In this document: piece by piece, positions 36,368-45,403 of the stretch
How positions within the stretch are numbered: the stretch's first letter is position 1
Layout of the letters: each line of letters begins with the position of its first letter
Assembly (NCBI RefSeq): GCF_037543845.1
Contig: NZ_JBBIFX010000001.1
Span: forward strand, 1,957,570-2,021,569
Origin: Gymnodinialimonas ulvae
GTDB lineage: Bacteria > Pseudomonadota > Alphaproteobacteria > Rhodobacterales > Rhodobacteraceae
Direction of reading: 5' to 3'
DNA: 64,000 bases
Notes under the pieces: generated by a model
The model's input: the letters and a program-made list of their open reading frames with translations, nothing else
The model's database searches: none
What the model was told of the DNA's origin: nothing
Translations under genes and position numbers: made by a program

Positions 36368-37021
36368 ATGGCTGGTAAGACTCCAGATCTTATCGCTGAG
36401 GCACGGACGGGGACAGGCAAGGGGGCCGCTCGTCAAGCACGCCGTGAAGGCAAAGTGCCCGGTATCGTATATGGTGGCGGCGATGACCCGCTGCCGATCC
36501 AGATCCCCTTCAACGTCCTTTTCAAGAACCTCAAGGCGGGTCGCTTCCTGTCGACGCTGTTCAACCTCAAGGTCGAGGGTCAGGAAGACGTCCGCGTGAT
36601 CTGCCGCAATGTGCAGCGCGACGTTGTCAAGGATCTGCCCACGCATGTCGATTTCATGCGCCTGCGCCGCACCTCGAAGGTCAGCCTCTTCATTCCGGTC
36701 GACGTGATCGGCGAAGAAGAATGCCCCGGCATCAAGCAGGGCGGCTCGCTCACCATGGTGCGCCCGGAAGTCGAGCTGCGCGTGACCGCAGGCGACATCC
36801 CCGAGCAGATCACCATCGACATCGCGGGTCTGGAGATTGGCGATACGATCACCATCTCGTCGGTCACCCTGCCCGATGGCGCCAAGGCGACCATCGACCG
36901 CGACTTCGTCATCGCGAACATCTCTCCGCCGAAAGGTCTGGGCGGTGCAGCCGATGACGACGAAGGTGAAGAAGAGGTCGCCGCCGACGAGGTTCCGGCC
37001 ACCGAAGTCAGCGAAGAGTAA
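36368..37021 (+). CDS. rplY: 50S ribosomal protein L25 / Ctc
   Basis: 217 residues: an N-terminal L25 5S-rRNA-binding domain (ARTGTGKGAARQARREGKVP, then VYGGG) and the C-terminal TL5/CTC beta domain, ending in an acidic tail (DDDEGEEEVAADE). This long form is standard in alphaproteobacteria. ATTAGGAG lies before ATG 36368. A strong terminator follows at 37046. It is usually next to pth; here pth is 2.4 kb downstream with four genes between. Confidence 0.95.
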   Translation: MAGKTPDLIAEARTGTGKGAARQARREGKVPGIVYGGGDDPLPIQIPFNVLFKNLKAGRFLSTLFNLKVEGQEDVRVICRNVQRDVVKDLPTHVDFMRLRRTSKVSLFIPVDVIGEEECPGIKQGGSLTMVRPEVELRVTAGDIPEQITIDIAGLEIGDTITISSVTLPDGAKATIDRDFVIANISPPKGLGGAADDDEGEEEVAADEVPATEVSEE

Positions 37022-37045
37022 ACCCTTCGCAACTCACGACATTGC

Positions 37046-37076
37046 AAAGCGCCGTCCGGGTCCGGGCGGCGCTTTT
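37046..37076 (+). terminator. rho-independent terminator of rplY
   Basis: AAAGCGCCG and CGGCGCTTT form a 9-bp stem closed by two more C-G pairs, followed by TTTT. It begins 24 bases after the rplY stop. Confidence 0.9.
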
Positions 37077-37153
37077 CGTTTGGGCAGGTTCCGGGTCGCC
37101 TCACCGGCCCGGCTCGCGGCATCGTCTGCCCATGTTCACCACGGAGATACCGC

Positions 37154-37621
37154 ATGTCCTTTCGCATCCGCGGGCTTGAAGCCCACCCCTTCACTCATCT
37201 CTACGGCCTGCCTGACGCCGAGCTCGCCAACCACGGCGCCAAACGCCACATCGCGGATCGCCCGAACGCCCTGCCCGACCGCATCACCATGCGTGACGCC
37301 GAACCGGGCGATGCGATGATCCTGCTCAACCACACCTATCAAACGGCCCGGTCCCCCTATCACGGCACCCACGCAATCTTCGTCAAAGAGGGCGCGACCG
37401 TGCCCTATGATGCCATCGACGAAATCCCGCCGGTCATGGTCCACCGGCTTCTGTCGCTGCGGGGGTTTGACGCTTCGGACATGATCGCCGAAGGGCGCGT
37501 GGTCGAAGGCCGTGTCGCCGCCGCCGCCATCAACGATATGTTCGAACACCCCGCGATCCGCTACATCCACGCCCATAACGCGGGCCATGGGTGTTTTTCA
37601 GGGCTGGTGGAACGCGCTTAG
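37154..37621 (+). CDS. DUF1203 family protein
   Basis: 155 residues matching the DUF1203 family pattern: FRIRGLEAHPF start, CRITLRDAEPGD-like RITMRDAEPGDAM, NHTYQTARSPYHGTHAIFV and YIHAHNAGHGCFSG at the end. Cytosolic, function unknown. Its stop overlaps the stop of the convergent methyltransferase gene. Confidence 0.85.
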   Translation: MSFRIRGLEAHPFTHLYGLPDAELANHGAKRHIADRPNALPDRITMRDAEPGDAMILLNHTYQTARSPYHGTHAIFVKEGATVPYDAIDEIPPVMVHRLLSLRGFDASDMIAEGRVVEGRVAAAAINDMFEHPAIRYIHAHNAGHGCFSGLVERA

Positions 37622-38307
37622 GCCCCCTCCGACCACACCCTGCGAAAGCCAAGGATCTTGCCCCGCGATGTGACCGGATCATAGGTCATGTCCATCGCAC
37701 TCATCCGGTCCACGATCTTCTTGATGACCTCTGGACTGTAGCGCTTGGGGTGGATCTCCATCACGCAGAACCTCAGCGGACATTTCCACGCCTGGTCAAA
37801 TAGGTGCGCCTCCGCCCCTTCCACATCCATCAGGACAACATGGGGCCGGTGCGCGCGCAGCAGCTCGTGAAATCCGACCAACGGCACCTCCACCTGCGAT
37901 CCGCCCGGCGCGCCGAGGCGTGAGCCCGTGAAACCTGGCGATTGGTGAAAATCAGCTGTCGCGCCGTCCGGCGCATGGCCCACGACTGCAGCATGCAGCA
38001 CGCTGATCCCCCGCACGCCATTGCGCGCATGGTTGGCCGCGATCACCGGAAGAAGCGCGGGGTTGGCCTCCACGGACAGGACATTTTCCGGCTCGGTCTT
38101 CCGCGCGGCCAGCGTGCCGACGTATCCGATCCCGGCGCCCAGCTCCAAGACCCGAAATCCGGGCCGTACACAGCGATCCACGACACGCGCTTCGTCGGCC
38201 TCATAGGTGCCATCGCTCAGCTTTGCGGCGATGCCCTTGCTCGTCAAAGTCTCCGGCAGGGCCAACTCAACCCCGTTGATGCGATAGATCCGCTCCGCCT
38301 CCGTCAT
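37618..38307 (-). CDS. FkbM-family methyltransferase
   Basis: 229 residues from ATG 38307. The SAM-binding motif LELGAGIGYVGTLAA lies near residue 50, SVEANP near 78, and the FkbM-type DVEGAEAHLFDQAW near 155. The family methylates hydroxyls on small molecules or sugars. A longer start at 38331 is possible. Substrate unknown. Confidence 0.85.
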   Translation of the reverse strand: MTEAERIYRINGVELALPETLTSKGIAAKLSDGTYEADEARVVDRCVRPGFRVLELGAGIGYVGTLAARKTEPENVLSVEANPALLPVIAANHARNGVRGISVLHAAVVGHAPDGATADFHQSPGFTGSRLGAPGGSQVEVPLVGFHELLRAHRPHVVLMDVEGAEAHLFDQAWKCPLRFCVMEIHPKRYSPEVIKKIVDRMSAMDMTYDPVTSRGKILGFRRVWSEGA

Positions 38308-38346
38308 GCCCCCGCCCTCCGGCTCTGCCATCGGCCCGATGTCGCC

Positions 38347-39341
38347 TCACACCCCAAGGTCGAACGCCCCCGTCGAAATCAATGTCTTGCCCGCGCTCAT
38401 GTCCGCCGCGTAGAGGCCCGGCGCGTCCACCGCGTCCTGCAATGCCGCCACACGTGCCACTTTCGTTTCCGCAAACCCGCCCCGCAGGTTGGACGTCACA
38501 TCGCGCGTCAGCAAAAGCATCTGCGGCAGGTTTTTTGCGCCAGCCATTTCGACAACCAAAAGCCCTTTATCTGCAAGCCCTTGAAGATCATCGTGCCCGG
38601 ATGCACCGACGCCGCTTTGCCCGAAAGCCCCCCATAGATCAGGATCTGTCCCTGCCCGCGCAGCGCCTCGGTCAGCCGGAATGTCATCGACCCGCCCACA
38701 GCGTCAAACGCCATCCGGCACCGCAATTCCTTGCACAGCGCCTTCAGCGTCTCGTCAAAATCCGGCGCGGTTTCGTTCAAGACATACCGCGCACCTTCGG
38801 CGGTCAATGCCGCCACCGTCGCTTCTTTGCGGACCACGTTGATGATGGTCACGCCCTTGTCCGCCGCGCGTTTTCGGATCATCGCGCCAAGCGCCCCGCC
38901 CGCGGCCGTCGAAATCGCGCAATTCTGCTTGGCCCGCCGCACCTCCGCCACCAGCGCGATCGCCGTCAGCGGATTGACGAAACTGCTCGCGCCCGCGCCG
39001 AACGGCAGGCTGTCGGGCAACGGCACGCATTGCGTCGCCGGCACCACGGCATACTCCGCCCAAAGCCCCTGTTTCGCCGCCGCCATGGCCACGCGCTTGT
39101 CGCGCAACCGCCCCGCCAGAAACCCCGCGCCCGCCGCCACGACCTGCCCCGCGCCTTCAAGGCCGGGGATCAGCGGATAGGGCCAGCCAAGGCCGTATTC
39201 CCCCTCCAACATCGCCAGATCGGAAGGGTTGATGGGCGACGCCGCGACCCGCACCAGAACCTCGCCGGGTGTCGGCACGGGGCAGGCCACGTCCTCCAGC
39301 CGCAATCCCCCTCCGGCCTCGTGCAGGACCAGCGCGCGCAT
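38347..39341 (-). pseudogene. zinc-less alcohol dehydrogenase/quinone oxidoreductase, frameshifted
   Basis: The main frame (stop at 38508) encodes an MDR-type oxidoreductase with RVAASPINPSDL, GLEGAGQVVA, a nucleotide-binding stretch and FDAVGGSMTFRLTEAL, then breaks after FWLSKWL. The missing C-terminus, AKNLPQMLLLTRD to MSAGKTLISTGAFDLG, is in the adjacent frame down to 38347. The switch falls on a run of six T (A on the coding strand) at 38531-38536; one extra A would restore a single frame of normal length. Pseudogene, slippage site or sequencing error. Start uncertain (39341 or GTG/ATG up to 39380). Confidence 0.8.
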
Positions 39342-39472
39342 CGTCTGGGGAAGGTCGGTCACAGGCAAAACTCCAAGCATTGGGGGCGCGGCGAGCGTGC
39401 CACGCCGCCTGCCGCTTGGCAAACCCAACGCCGCCCCATATCACAAGGGCGCAAACGTGAAGGGGCGCCGCC

Positions 39473-40162
39473 ATGCAACTCTGGGTCGGCCTGGGCAATC
39501 CGGGCCCGAAATACGCCAAGAACCGCCACAACATCGGTTGGATGGCGCTGGACCGCATTGCCGATGATCACGGCTTCGCGCCGTTCCGCGCCAAGTTTCA
39601 AGGCAGCCTGAGCGAGGGCAAATTCGGCTCCGAAAAGGTCATGCTGCTCAAGCCGGAAACCTTCATGAACCTCTCCGGCCAATCGGTGGGCGAGGCGATG
39701 CGCTTCTACAAGCTTGAGCCTACCGACATCACCGTTTTCCATGACGAGATTGACCTCGCGCCTGCCAAGGTCCGGGTGAAGGCGGGCGGGGGCCATGCCG
39801 GGCACAACGGCCTGCGCTCGATCCATCAGCACATCGGCCCGCATTACGACCGCGTGCGACTTGGCGTGGGTCATCCCGGCCACAAGGATCGCGTGCCGGG
39901 CTATGTGCTCAGCGATTTTGCCAAGGCCGATCAGGATTGGCTCGACGACGTGCTGCGCGGCATCTCCGACGGCGCGCCCGAGCTGGCCCGCGGTGATGGC
40001 GGCAAGTTCCTCAACGCCGTCGCCCTGCGCGTGGCCCCGCCGCGCTCCTCGACCTCGGCGCCCAAGAAGACCACCGCCGAGCAGACCCCAGGCGTCGCGC
40101 CGCCAGACGCTCGCGAAGACACCCGCAACCCGCTGCAAAAGCTGGTGGACAAGTTCCGGTGA
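39473..40162 (+). CDS. pth: peptidyl-tRNA hydrolase
   Basis: 229 residues: WVGLGNPGPKYAKNRHNIGW with the catalytic His, KPETFMNLSGQSVGEA, the HDEIDLAPAKVRVKAGGGHAGHNG segment and RLGVGHPG. It frees peptidyl-tRNAs released from stalled ribosomes. The C-terminal 40 residues form a Pro/Ala-rich extension common in this group. It overlaps the next gene by GTGA. Confidence 0.97.
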   Translation: MQLWVGLGNPGPKYAKNRHNIGWMALDRIADDHGFAPFRAKFQGSLSEGKFGSEKVMLLKPETFMNLSGQSVGEAMRFYKLEPTDITVFHDEIDLAPAKVRVKAGGGHAGHNGLRSIHQHIGPHYDRVRLGVGHPGHKDRVPGYVLSDFAKADQDWLDDVLRGISDGAPELARGDGGKFLNAVALRVAPPRSSTSAPKKTTAEQTPGVAPPDAREDTRNPLQKLVDKFR

Positions 40163-41238
40163 GCACCCGACTGCGCGACGCCTTCGCCCGGCAGGGCATC
40201 GTCACCAGGCAGCTCGGCTCCCCGTTCATGGCCCGCCTGATGCCTTTGATCGGGGCGCGGCTCACCGAAGCCACGACCGTCGGTGCGCGGTGTCTTGCGT
40301 GGCCAGGTGACGTGAGCGCGGCAGGCCAATCCGTGCCGCTGCGCCTCGCCGGTGCGCTGCACGGGCTGGTCCTTGATCGCACGGACCCCGGCTTGCTGGC
40401 CGCCTACCCGCCCCATGACGTGTCCGATGCGGTCCTATGGGAGGCCGTCAACGCGGCGCTGATCACCCATGAGGCGCGGATCATGGCATGGCTCGACCGC
40501 CCTCCGCAGACCAACGAAGTGCGCCGTTCAGCGGCGATCCTCGCGGGGATCTGGTGGGCGCTCGGGCAGGTCGGGCGCCTGCCCGTGACCCTGTCCGAGC
40601 TTGGGGCGAGCGCCGGGCTGAACCTCTCGATGGACCGCTTCGCGCTGTGCGCGGACGACGCATGGCATGGCCCCGCAGACAGCCCCGTGCGCCTTGCGCC
40701 GACGTGGCGCGGCGCGGCCCCACCGCCGCCCGCCCCGATCCATGTCACCGACCGCGCCGGCGTCGATCTGACACCGCTGGATCCGCACAATCCGACCGAT
40801 CAATTGCGCCTGCTGGCCTATCTCTGGCCCGACCAGACCGACCGGCTTACCCGCACCCGCGCCGCCATGGATCTGGCCCGGACGCGGGTCGAGGCCGGGG
40901 ATGCCGCGCCGTGGCTGGCACGGCGCCTGGCCCGGCCCTGGCGCGGTCTGCACGTCGTCTATTCCACCATCGCCGCGCAGTATTTCCCCGAACACACACG
41001 GACAGCCGTCGCCGACACGCTCAACGCAACCGGCGCACGGGCGGATGCACACACCCCCCTGCTCCACCTTGCGATGGAGGCCGACGACGCCAGCCCCGGC
41101 GCGGGATTGATGGCAACGTTGTGGCGCGGCGGCCCGCCCACGCAACACCACCTGGCGCGGGTCGATTTTCACGGCGCCTGGATTGATTGGCGCCAAGAGG
41201 CTTCACCTACACCACAATTTCCGCTACCCCAGCGATGA
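40159..41238 (+). CDS. DUF2332 family protein
   Basis: 359 residues of the DUF2332 family: an N-terminal SPFMARLMPLIGARL, the NEVRRSAAILAG stretch, the LSELGASAGLNLSMDRF motif (which resembles a SAM-binding loop) and RGLHVVYSTIAAQYFP. The GTG start overlaps the pth stop, so translation is coupled. Function unknown. Confidence 0.85.
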   Translation: MSTRLRDAFARQGIVTRQLGSPFMARLMPLIGARLTEATTVGARCLAWPGDVSAAGQSVPLRLAGALHGLVLDRTDPGLLAAYPPHDVSDAVLWEAVNAALITHEARIMAWLDRPPQTNEVRRSAAILAGIWWALGQVGRLPVTLSELGASAGLNLSMDRFALCADDAWHGPADSPVRLAPTWRGAAPPPPAPIHVTDRAGVDLTPLDPHNPTDQLRLLAYLWPDQTDRLTRTRAAMDLARTRVEAGDAAPWLARRLARPWRGLHVVYSTIAAQYFPEHTRTAVADTLNATGARADAHTPLLHLAMEADDASPGAGLMATLWRGGPPTQHHLARVDFHGAWIDWRQEASPTPQFPLPQR

Positions 41239-41272
41239 ACGACCGCCTGTAGACCGCAGGAGGCACCAGACC

Positions 41273-41659
41273 ATGGGCTTCAAGAAAGCTGACTCCCTCA
41301 ACGTATTCGGTGAGGCACTCCAGACCTGTTCAACCGATCCAATGACCGGATTCTACCGGGACGGATCGTGCGAAACATGTGCCGAAGATCACGGCGCGCA
41401 CACCGTGTGCTGCGTGATGACGAAGGAATTCCTCGCCTTCTCGAAATACGTCGGCAACGATCTTTCCACGCCGCGCCCGCAGTACCAATTTCCCGGCCTC
41501 AAACCCGGTGACGGGTGGTGCGTTTGCGCAAGCCGCTGGCTACAGGCCGCCGAAGAGGGCGCGGCGCCGTTGGTCAATCTGGCCGCGACCCACAAGCGTG
41601 CGTTGGAGATCATTCCGCTGGAAATGCTCGAAGCCCACGCCGCGCGCGAAGAACATTGA
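41273..41659 (+). CDS. DUF2237 family protein
   Basis: 128 residues with the Cys-rich DUF2237 pattern: LNVFGEALQTCSTDPMTGFYRDGSC split around GFYRDG, HTVCCVMTKEFLAFSK, and GWCVCASRW. A perfect AGGAGG at 41258 precedes ATG 41273. Conserved small cytosolic protein of unknown function, possibly metal binding through its cysteines. Confidence 0.88.
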   Translation: MGFKKADSLNVFGEALQTCSTDPMTGFYRDGSCETCAEDHGAHTVCCVMTKEFLAFSKYVGNDLSTPRPQYQFPGLKPGDGWCVCASRWLQAAEEGAAPLVNLAATHKRALEIIPLEMLEAHAAREEH

Positions 41660-42163
41660 TCACGCCGCCTCCGGCACCCGCGACTCGATCAGCAGGTCTT
41701 CCACAAACAGGCTCAGCAATTGCGGTCGCCCCGACACGCCCGCCTTGCGGTAGATGGCATTCGTCTGCGCCTTGACCGTGCCCGCCGATGTCTGGCGCAT
41801 ATCGGCAATCTCCGACAGTGAGAGCCCCTTGAGCGCGAAAAGCGCGACGTCCTTTTCCGCCGGTGTGAGGCCCCATTCTTCAAAGCGTTCCTCCACGAGA
41901 TCCATGAACGCCCCCGATGCCAGCCGCAGCGCGGCCTCAGCCCGCCGCGTCCGCCGGATTGCCGCGCGCAACAAGGCCGCCCCCAATACCACCCCGATCA
42001 CAAGGCCCAAGGCCGCCCCGATCTCGATCAACTCGTGGTAGGTCCATGGGATCGGCGCCCACGGGATACCAAGTACGCCCAACATGATCTCGGCCACGAA
42101 AAAGATCGCGCAAGCCGCCTGAACCATAAGGATCGCGGCAAAGACCCACGGCCGGTTCAGCAT
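41660..42163 (-). CDS. membrane-anchored LuxR-type regulator
   Basis: 167 residues: two transmembrane segments (about 6-32 and 48-66), an Arg-rich linker and a C-terminal LuxR/GerE helix-turn-helix (LTPAEKDVALFALKGLS, then TVKAQTNAIYRKAGV). No receiver domain, so the signal is probably sensed in or near the membrane. It is the third gene after two Asp-rich secreted proteins on the same strand, 24 bp downstream, suggesting an operon. Stops convergent with DUF2237. Confidence 0.85.
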   Translation of the reverse strand: MLNRPWVFAAILMVQAACAIFFVAEIMLGVLGIPWAPIPWTYHELIEIGAALGLVIGVVLGAALLRAAIRRTRRAEAALRLASGAFMDLVEERFEEWGLTPAEKDVALFALKGLSLSEIADMRQTSAGTVKAQTNAIYRKAGVSGRPQLLSLFVEDLLIESRVPEAA

Positions 42164-42187
42164 GAAAACCTCCGACGCCGGACGCGA

Positions 42188-42676
42188 TCAATCGTCATCA
42201 TCGCCGTCCCCGCCGTCATCATCACCGCCGTCGTCACCACCATCATCGCCGTCGTCGTCATCCCCGCCGTCATCATCGTCGTCGTCGTCGTTCCCGGCGC
42301 CACCAACTCCGCCGTGATCGTCATCGTCATCATCGTCATCATCGTCCCCCGCTCCGCCGTCCGGGTCACCCGCCGATTGGCCGGGGCGCGTGCCACCATC
42401 GCCTTCACCCAACGGCGATTGCGTCCATGAATAATCCCGAAGGATCGCGCCATTGCGCGGATCGAACACCACTTCGCGCATCTGCGCACCGCGCCGCGCC
42501 ACCACGCGCACGCGGCCCAGTAGCGTTCGGGTGACCCGCTCGACCTCGAAGCCCTGCGCGCGGACCTGCGCGACAACCTGATCGGTGGGCGAGCTTTGCG
42601 CCATCGCACCGCCCGCCGCAGAACTGGCTGCCCCGGCGGCGAGGGCCAGAAGGAATTGGCGTCTGGATCGGGTCAT
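42188..42676 (-). CDS. secreted PepSY-like protein with Asp/Gly tail (1)
   Basis: 162 residues from ATG 42676. A twin-arginine-like N-terminus (TRSRRQFLLALAAG) with an AMAQ cleavage site is followed by a short PepSY-like domain (VVAQVRAQGFEVERV, then MREVVFDPRNGAILRDY) and a tail of about 60 residues consisting almost wholly of Asp and Gly. The tail is likely to bind divalent cations in the periplasm. Its neighbour at 42764 has the same plan, so the two are paralogues. Confidence 0.75.
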   Translation of the reverse strand: MTRSRRQFLLALAAGAASSAAGGAMAQSSPTDQVVAQVRAQGFEVERVTRTLLGRVRVVARRGAQMREVVFDPRNGAILRDYSWTQSPLGEGDGGTRPGQSAGDPDGGAGDDDDDDDDDDHGGVGGAGNDDDDDDDGGDDDDGDDGGDDGGDDDGGDGDDDD

Positions 42677-42763
42677 ATGGGTCTCTCCCGCTACGGGCCC
42701 GCCGGTGTGAAAACCGGCGGGCTGCACTGGCCTCTGGGCTGATCGAAACCGGGGCAAGCCGGA

Positions 42764-43222
42764 TCAATCGTCGTCGTAATCCTCGTCGTCGTCATCGTCG
42801 TCGCCGCCGTCGTAATCGTCACCACCGTCATAGTCATCATCGTCATCGTCATCGCGGTCGTCGTAATCGTCGTCGTCGTCTCGGTCATCATCGCGGTCGT
42901 CATAATCATCGTCGTCGTCATCATCATCGTCGTCATAATCAACACCAATGCCGGCGACGGACTGCCCGGAACTCCCCTCGTCGATATCGGCGGAAATAAG
43001 CTCGCCGGCCCTGGTGTAGTAGAAATCGCCTTCGATGTTCGCGCCATAGGCATCGACGTCAAGTCGGTTGCGTTCGACATCGATCTCGATCCGGGTGAAT
43101 CCCTGCGCGCTGAGATCGGCAACGACCGCGTCGATCACGCTCTGCGGAATGGATTGGGCATGGGCGGCCCCCGCGATAAGGGCGGCGGCGGAGACGGTCA
43201 TCAGTTTGAGTGTCTTGGACAT
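42764..43222 (-). CDS. secreted PepSY-like protein with Asp/Tyr tail (2)
   Basis: 152 residues from ATG 43222. A signal peptide ending AGAAHAQ is followed by a PepSY-like domain (VIDAVVADLSAQGFTRIEID, then YTRAGELISADID) and about 60 residues of Asp with Tyr, Arg and Gly. The tail is richer in DDDYDD units than in paralogue 1. Both precede a membrane LuxR regulator. Function inferred only as periplasmic cation binding or sensing. Confidence 0.75.
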   Translation of the reverse strand: MSKTLKLMTVSAAALIAGAAHAQSIPQSVIDAVVADLSAQGFTRIEIDVERNRLDVDAYGANIEGDFYYTRAGELISADIDEGSSGQSVAGIGVDYDDDDDDDDDDYDDRDDDRDDDDDYDDRDDDDDDDYDGGDDYDGGDDDDDDEDYDDD

Positions 43223-43344
43223 GGTGCGGTTCTCTTTGCTGTGTGATGGCGCTGCCCCCGTGGCATCGCCTGCCAAAAGACCTGACCGATCCCGGTGCCG
43301 ACCGATATTGGCACGGGGTTTAGATCGGGCGCCATAAACCCAAG

Positions 43345-43376
43345 AAAAAAGCGCCTAAACCTTACGTTTAGACGCC
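43345..43376 (-). terminator. rho-independent terminator of trpB
   Basis: On the minus strand GCGTCTAAAC and GTTTAGGCGC pair (one mismatch) around a GTAAG loop, followed by TTTTTT. It lies 35 bp after the trpB stop and before the Asp-rich genes, separating the two transcripts. Confidence 0.85.
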
Positions 43377-43410
43377 TTATTCTGTTGGTTTAGCCGATTT
43401 CAGGCTGCTG

Positions 43411-44640
43411 TCACGCCCCGGTCATATCCCAGCCGAGCGCGCGCGCGACGGTGAAGATATCCTTGTCGCCGCGCCCGCACATGTTCATCACCAGCAGGTG
43501 GTCCTTCGGCAATTCCGGCGCGATCTTGCACACATGGGCCAGTGCGTGCGACGGCTCCAGCGCGGGGATGATGCCCTCGGTCTCGCACGACAGTTGGAAC
43601 GCCTCCAGCGCCTCGGTGTCGGTGATCGACACATATTGCGCCCGCCCGATCTCGTGCAGCCACGCGTGCTCCGGCCCGATCCCGGGATAATCCAGGCCCG
43701 CGCTGATCGAATGGCCTTCCAGAATCTGGCCATCATCATCCTGCAACAGGTACGTCCGGTTGCCATGCAACACACCGGGCCGCCCACCGGTCAGGGACGC
43801 GCAATGCTCCATCTTCTCGTTCACACCGTGCCCCCCGGCCTCGACCCCGATGATGTTCACATCCGTGTCATCGAGAAACGGAAAGAACAGACCCATCGCG
43901 TTTGAGCCGCCACCGATTGCGGCGATGATCGTATCGGGCAGGCGCCCTTCGGCGGCCATCATCTGTTCCTTGGTTTCCTTGCCGATGATCGCCTGAAAAT
44001 CGCGCACCATCGCCGGGTAGGGATGCGGCCCCGCGACCGTGCCAATGCAGTAAAACGTGTCACGCACATTGGTCACCCAATCGCGCAGCGCGTCGTTCAT
44101 CGCGTCTTTCAACGTGCCCCGCCCGGAGGTCACCGGGATCACTTCGGCCCCCAAAAGCTTCATTCGGAAGACGTTGGGTGCCTGCCGTTCAACATCGGTC
44201 GCCCCCATGTACACCACGCATTTCAGGCCGAACTTCGCGCAAACCGTCGCCGTCGCCACGCCGTGTTGGCCCGCGCCGGTCTCTGCGATGATCCGCGTCT
44301 TGCCCATGCGTCGCGCCAGGATGATCTGCCCCAGCACGTTGTTGATCTTGTGCGCGCCGGTGTGGTTCAGCTCGTCGCGCTTGAGGTATATCTTCGCGCC
44401 GCCCAACCGCTCGGTCAGCCGCTCCGCGAAATACAACGGCGACGGGCGGCCCACATAGTGGGTCCACAGATCATGCATCTCGGCCCAGAAACTGTCGTCG
44501 GTCTTCGCGTGCTCATATTGCCGCTCCAACTCAAGGATCAGCGGCATCAAGGTCTCTGACACAAACCGCCCGCCAAAATCTCCGAACCGCCCCTTGTCGT
44601 CGGGACCGGTCATGAAACTGTTCAAAAGATCGTCCGGCAT
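43411..44640 (-). CDS. trpB: tryptophan synthase beta subunit
   Basis: 409 residues from ATG 44640: KRDELNHTGAHKINN with the PLP lysine, ETGAGQHGVATA, the GGGSNAMGLF phosphate loop and EGIIPALEPSHA. It joins indole to serine to make tryptophan. Follows trpF by 115 bp on the same strand. A longer frame to 44778 exists but the conserved start PDDLLNSFMTGPDDKGRFG favours 44640. Confidence 0.97.
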   Translation of the reverse strand: MPDDLLNSFMTGPDDKGRFGDFGGRFVSETLMPLILELERQYEHAKTDDSFWAEMHDLWTHYVGRPSPLYFAERLTERLGGAKIYLKRDELNHTGAHKINNVLGQIILARRMGKTRIIAETGAGQHGVATATVCAKFGLKCVVYMGATDVERQAPNVFRMKLLGAEVIPVTSGRGTLKDAMNDALRDWVTNVRDTFYCIGTVAGPHPYPAMVRDFQAIIGKETKEQMMAAEGRLPDTIIAAIGGGSNAMGLFFPFLDDTDVNIIGVEAGGHGVNEKMEHCASLTGGRPGVLHGNRTYLLQDDDGQILEGHSISAGLDYPGIGPEHAWLHEIGRAQYVSITDTEALEAFQLSCETEGIIPALEPSHALAHVCKIAPELPKDHLLVMNMCGRGDKDIFTVARALGWDMTGA

Positions 44641-44755
44641 AATCGCTCCAATCGGCTCAAACCGCGCACCCTGTCTTCCATTGGTCCTAAATACCTTGGG
44701 GGGCCCGGGGGGCAAGACCCCCAGTCGGTCGGCCCGCAAAACGCGGCGAAATCCC

Positions 44756-45400
44756 TCAGCCCTGCAACGCCTCCGCAAAAGCCTGCATCAAGGCGCCATC
44801 CTTCACGCCAGGCGCGCTTTCAACGCCGGAGCTGAGGTCAACCTGCCGCGCGCCCGTCTGCGCCGTGGCCTGAGCCACGTTGTCGGGCGTCAAACCTCCG
44901 GCCAGCATCCATGGCACGGTCCAGTATTTCCGCGCCTTCAGCAGGTCCCAGTCGAACGCCGCCCCGTTTCCGCCCGGCAGGTCCGCGCCCTTCGGTGGCT
45001 TTGCGTCGATCAGAAGTTGATCGGCGACCTCTGAATAGACGTCGATCGCGGGCAGGTCGGCGGCCACGCGGATGCCGATGGCTTTCATGACCGGCAAACC
45101 ATACCGCGCCCGCACCTGCGCCACGCGCTCCGGCGTTTCAGACCCGTGAAGTTGCAGCATATCAAGCGGCACACGACCGGTGAGCTCATCGAGGAACGCG
45201 TCGTCCGCGTTCACCGTCAGCGCGACCTTGGCTATGCCCGGCGGCACGTCGAGGGCCAGCGCCCGTGCGGTGGCGAGCGACACGTTGCGCGGCGATTTCT
45301 CGAAGAACACGAACCCCACGTATCGCGCTCCTGCGGCCACCGCGGCGGCCACGTCAGAAGGGCGGCTCAGGCCGCAGAACTTGATGGCGATGTCAGCCAT
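44756..45400 (-). CDS. trpF: phosphoribosylanthranilate isomerase
   Basis: 214 residues: IKFCGLSRPSDVAAAVAAGA with the catalytic Cys, GFVFFEKSPRNVS, QLHGSETPERV, LLIDAKPPKGADLPGG and a C-terminal LAGGLTPDNVAQA and LSSGVESAPGVKD phosphate site. It performs the Amadori rearrangement in tryptophan synthesis. Lies 3 bp after lapA. Confidence 0.97.
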   Translation of the reverse strand: MADIAIKFCGLSRPSDVAAAVAAGARYVGFVFFEKSPRNVSLATARALALDVPPGIAKVALTVNADDAFLDELTGRVPLDMLQLHGSETPERVAQVRARYGLPVMKAIGIRVAADLPAIDVYSEVADQLLIDAKPPKGADLPGGNGAAFDWDLLKARKYWTVPWMLAGGLTPDNVAQATAQTGARQVDLSSGVESAPGVKDGALMQAFAEALQG

Positions 45401-45403
45401 GGC

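Noticed and set aside
42188..42960. CRISPR-like or tandem-repeat array
   Set aside because: The repetition is trinucleotide and in frame with Asp codons in two secreted proteins; there are no spacers.
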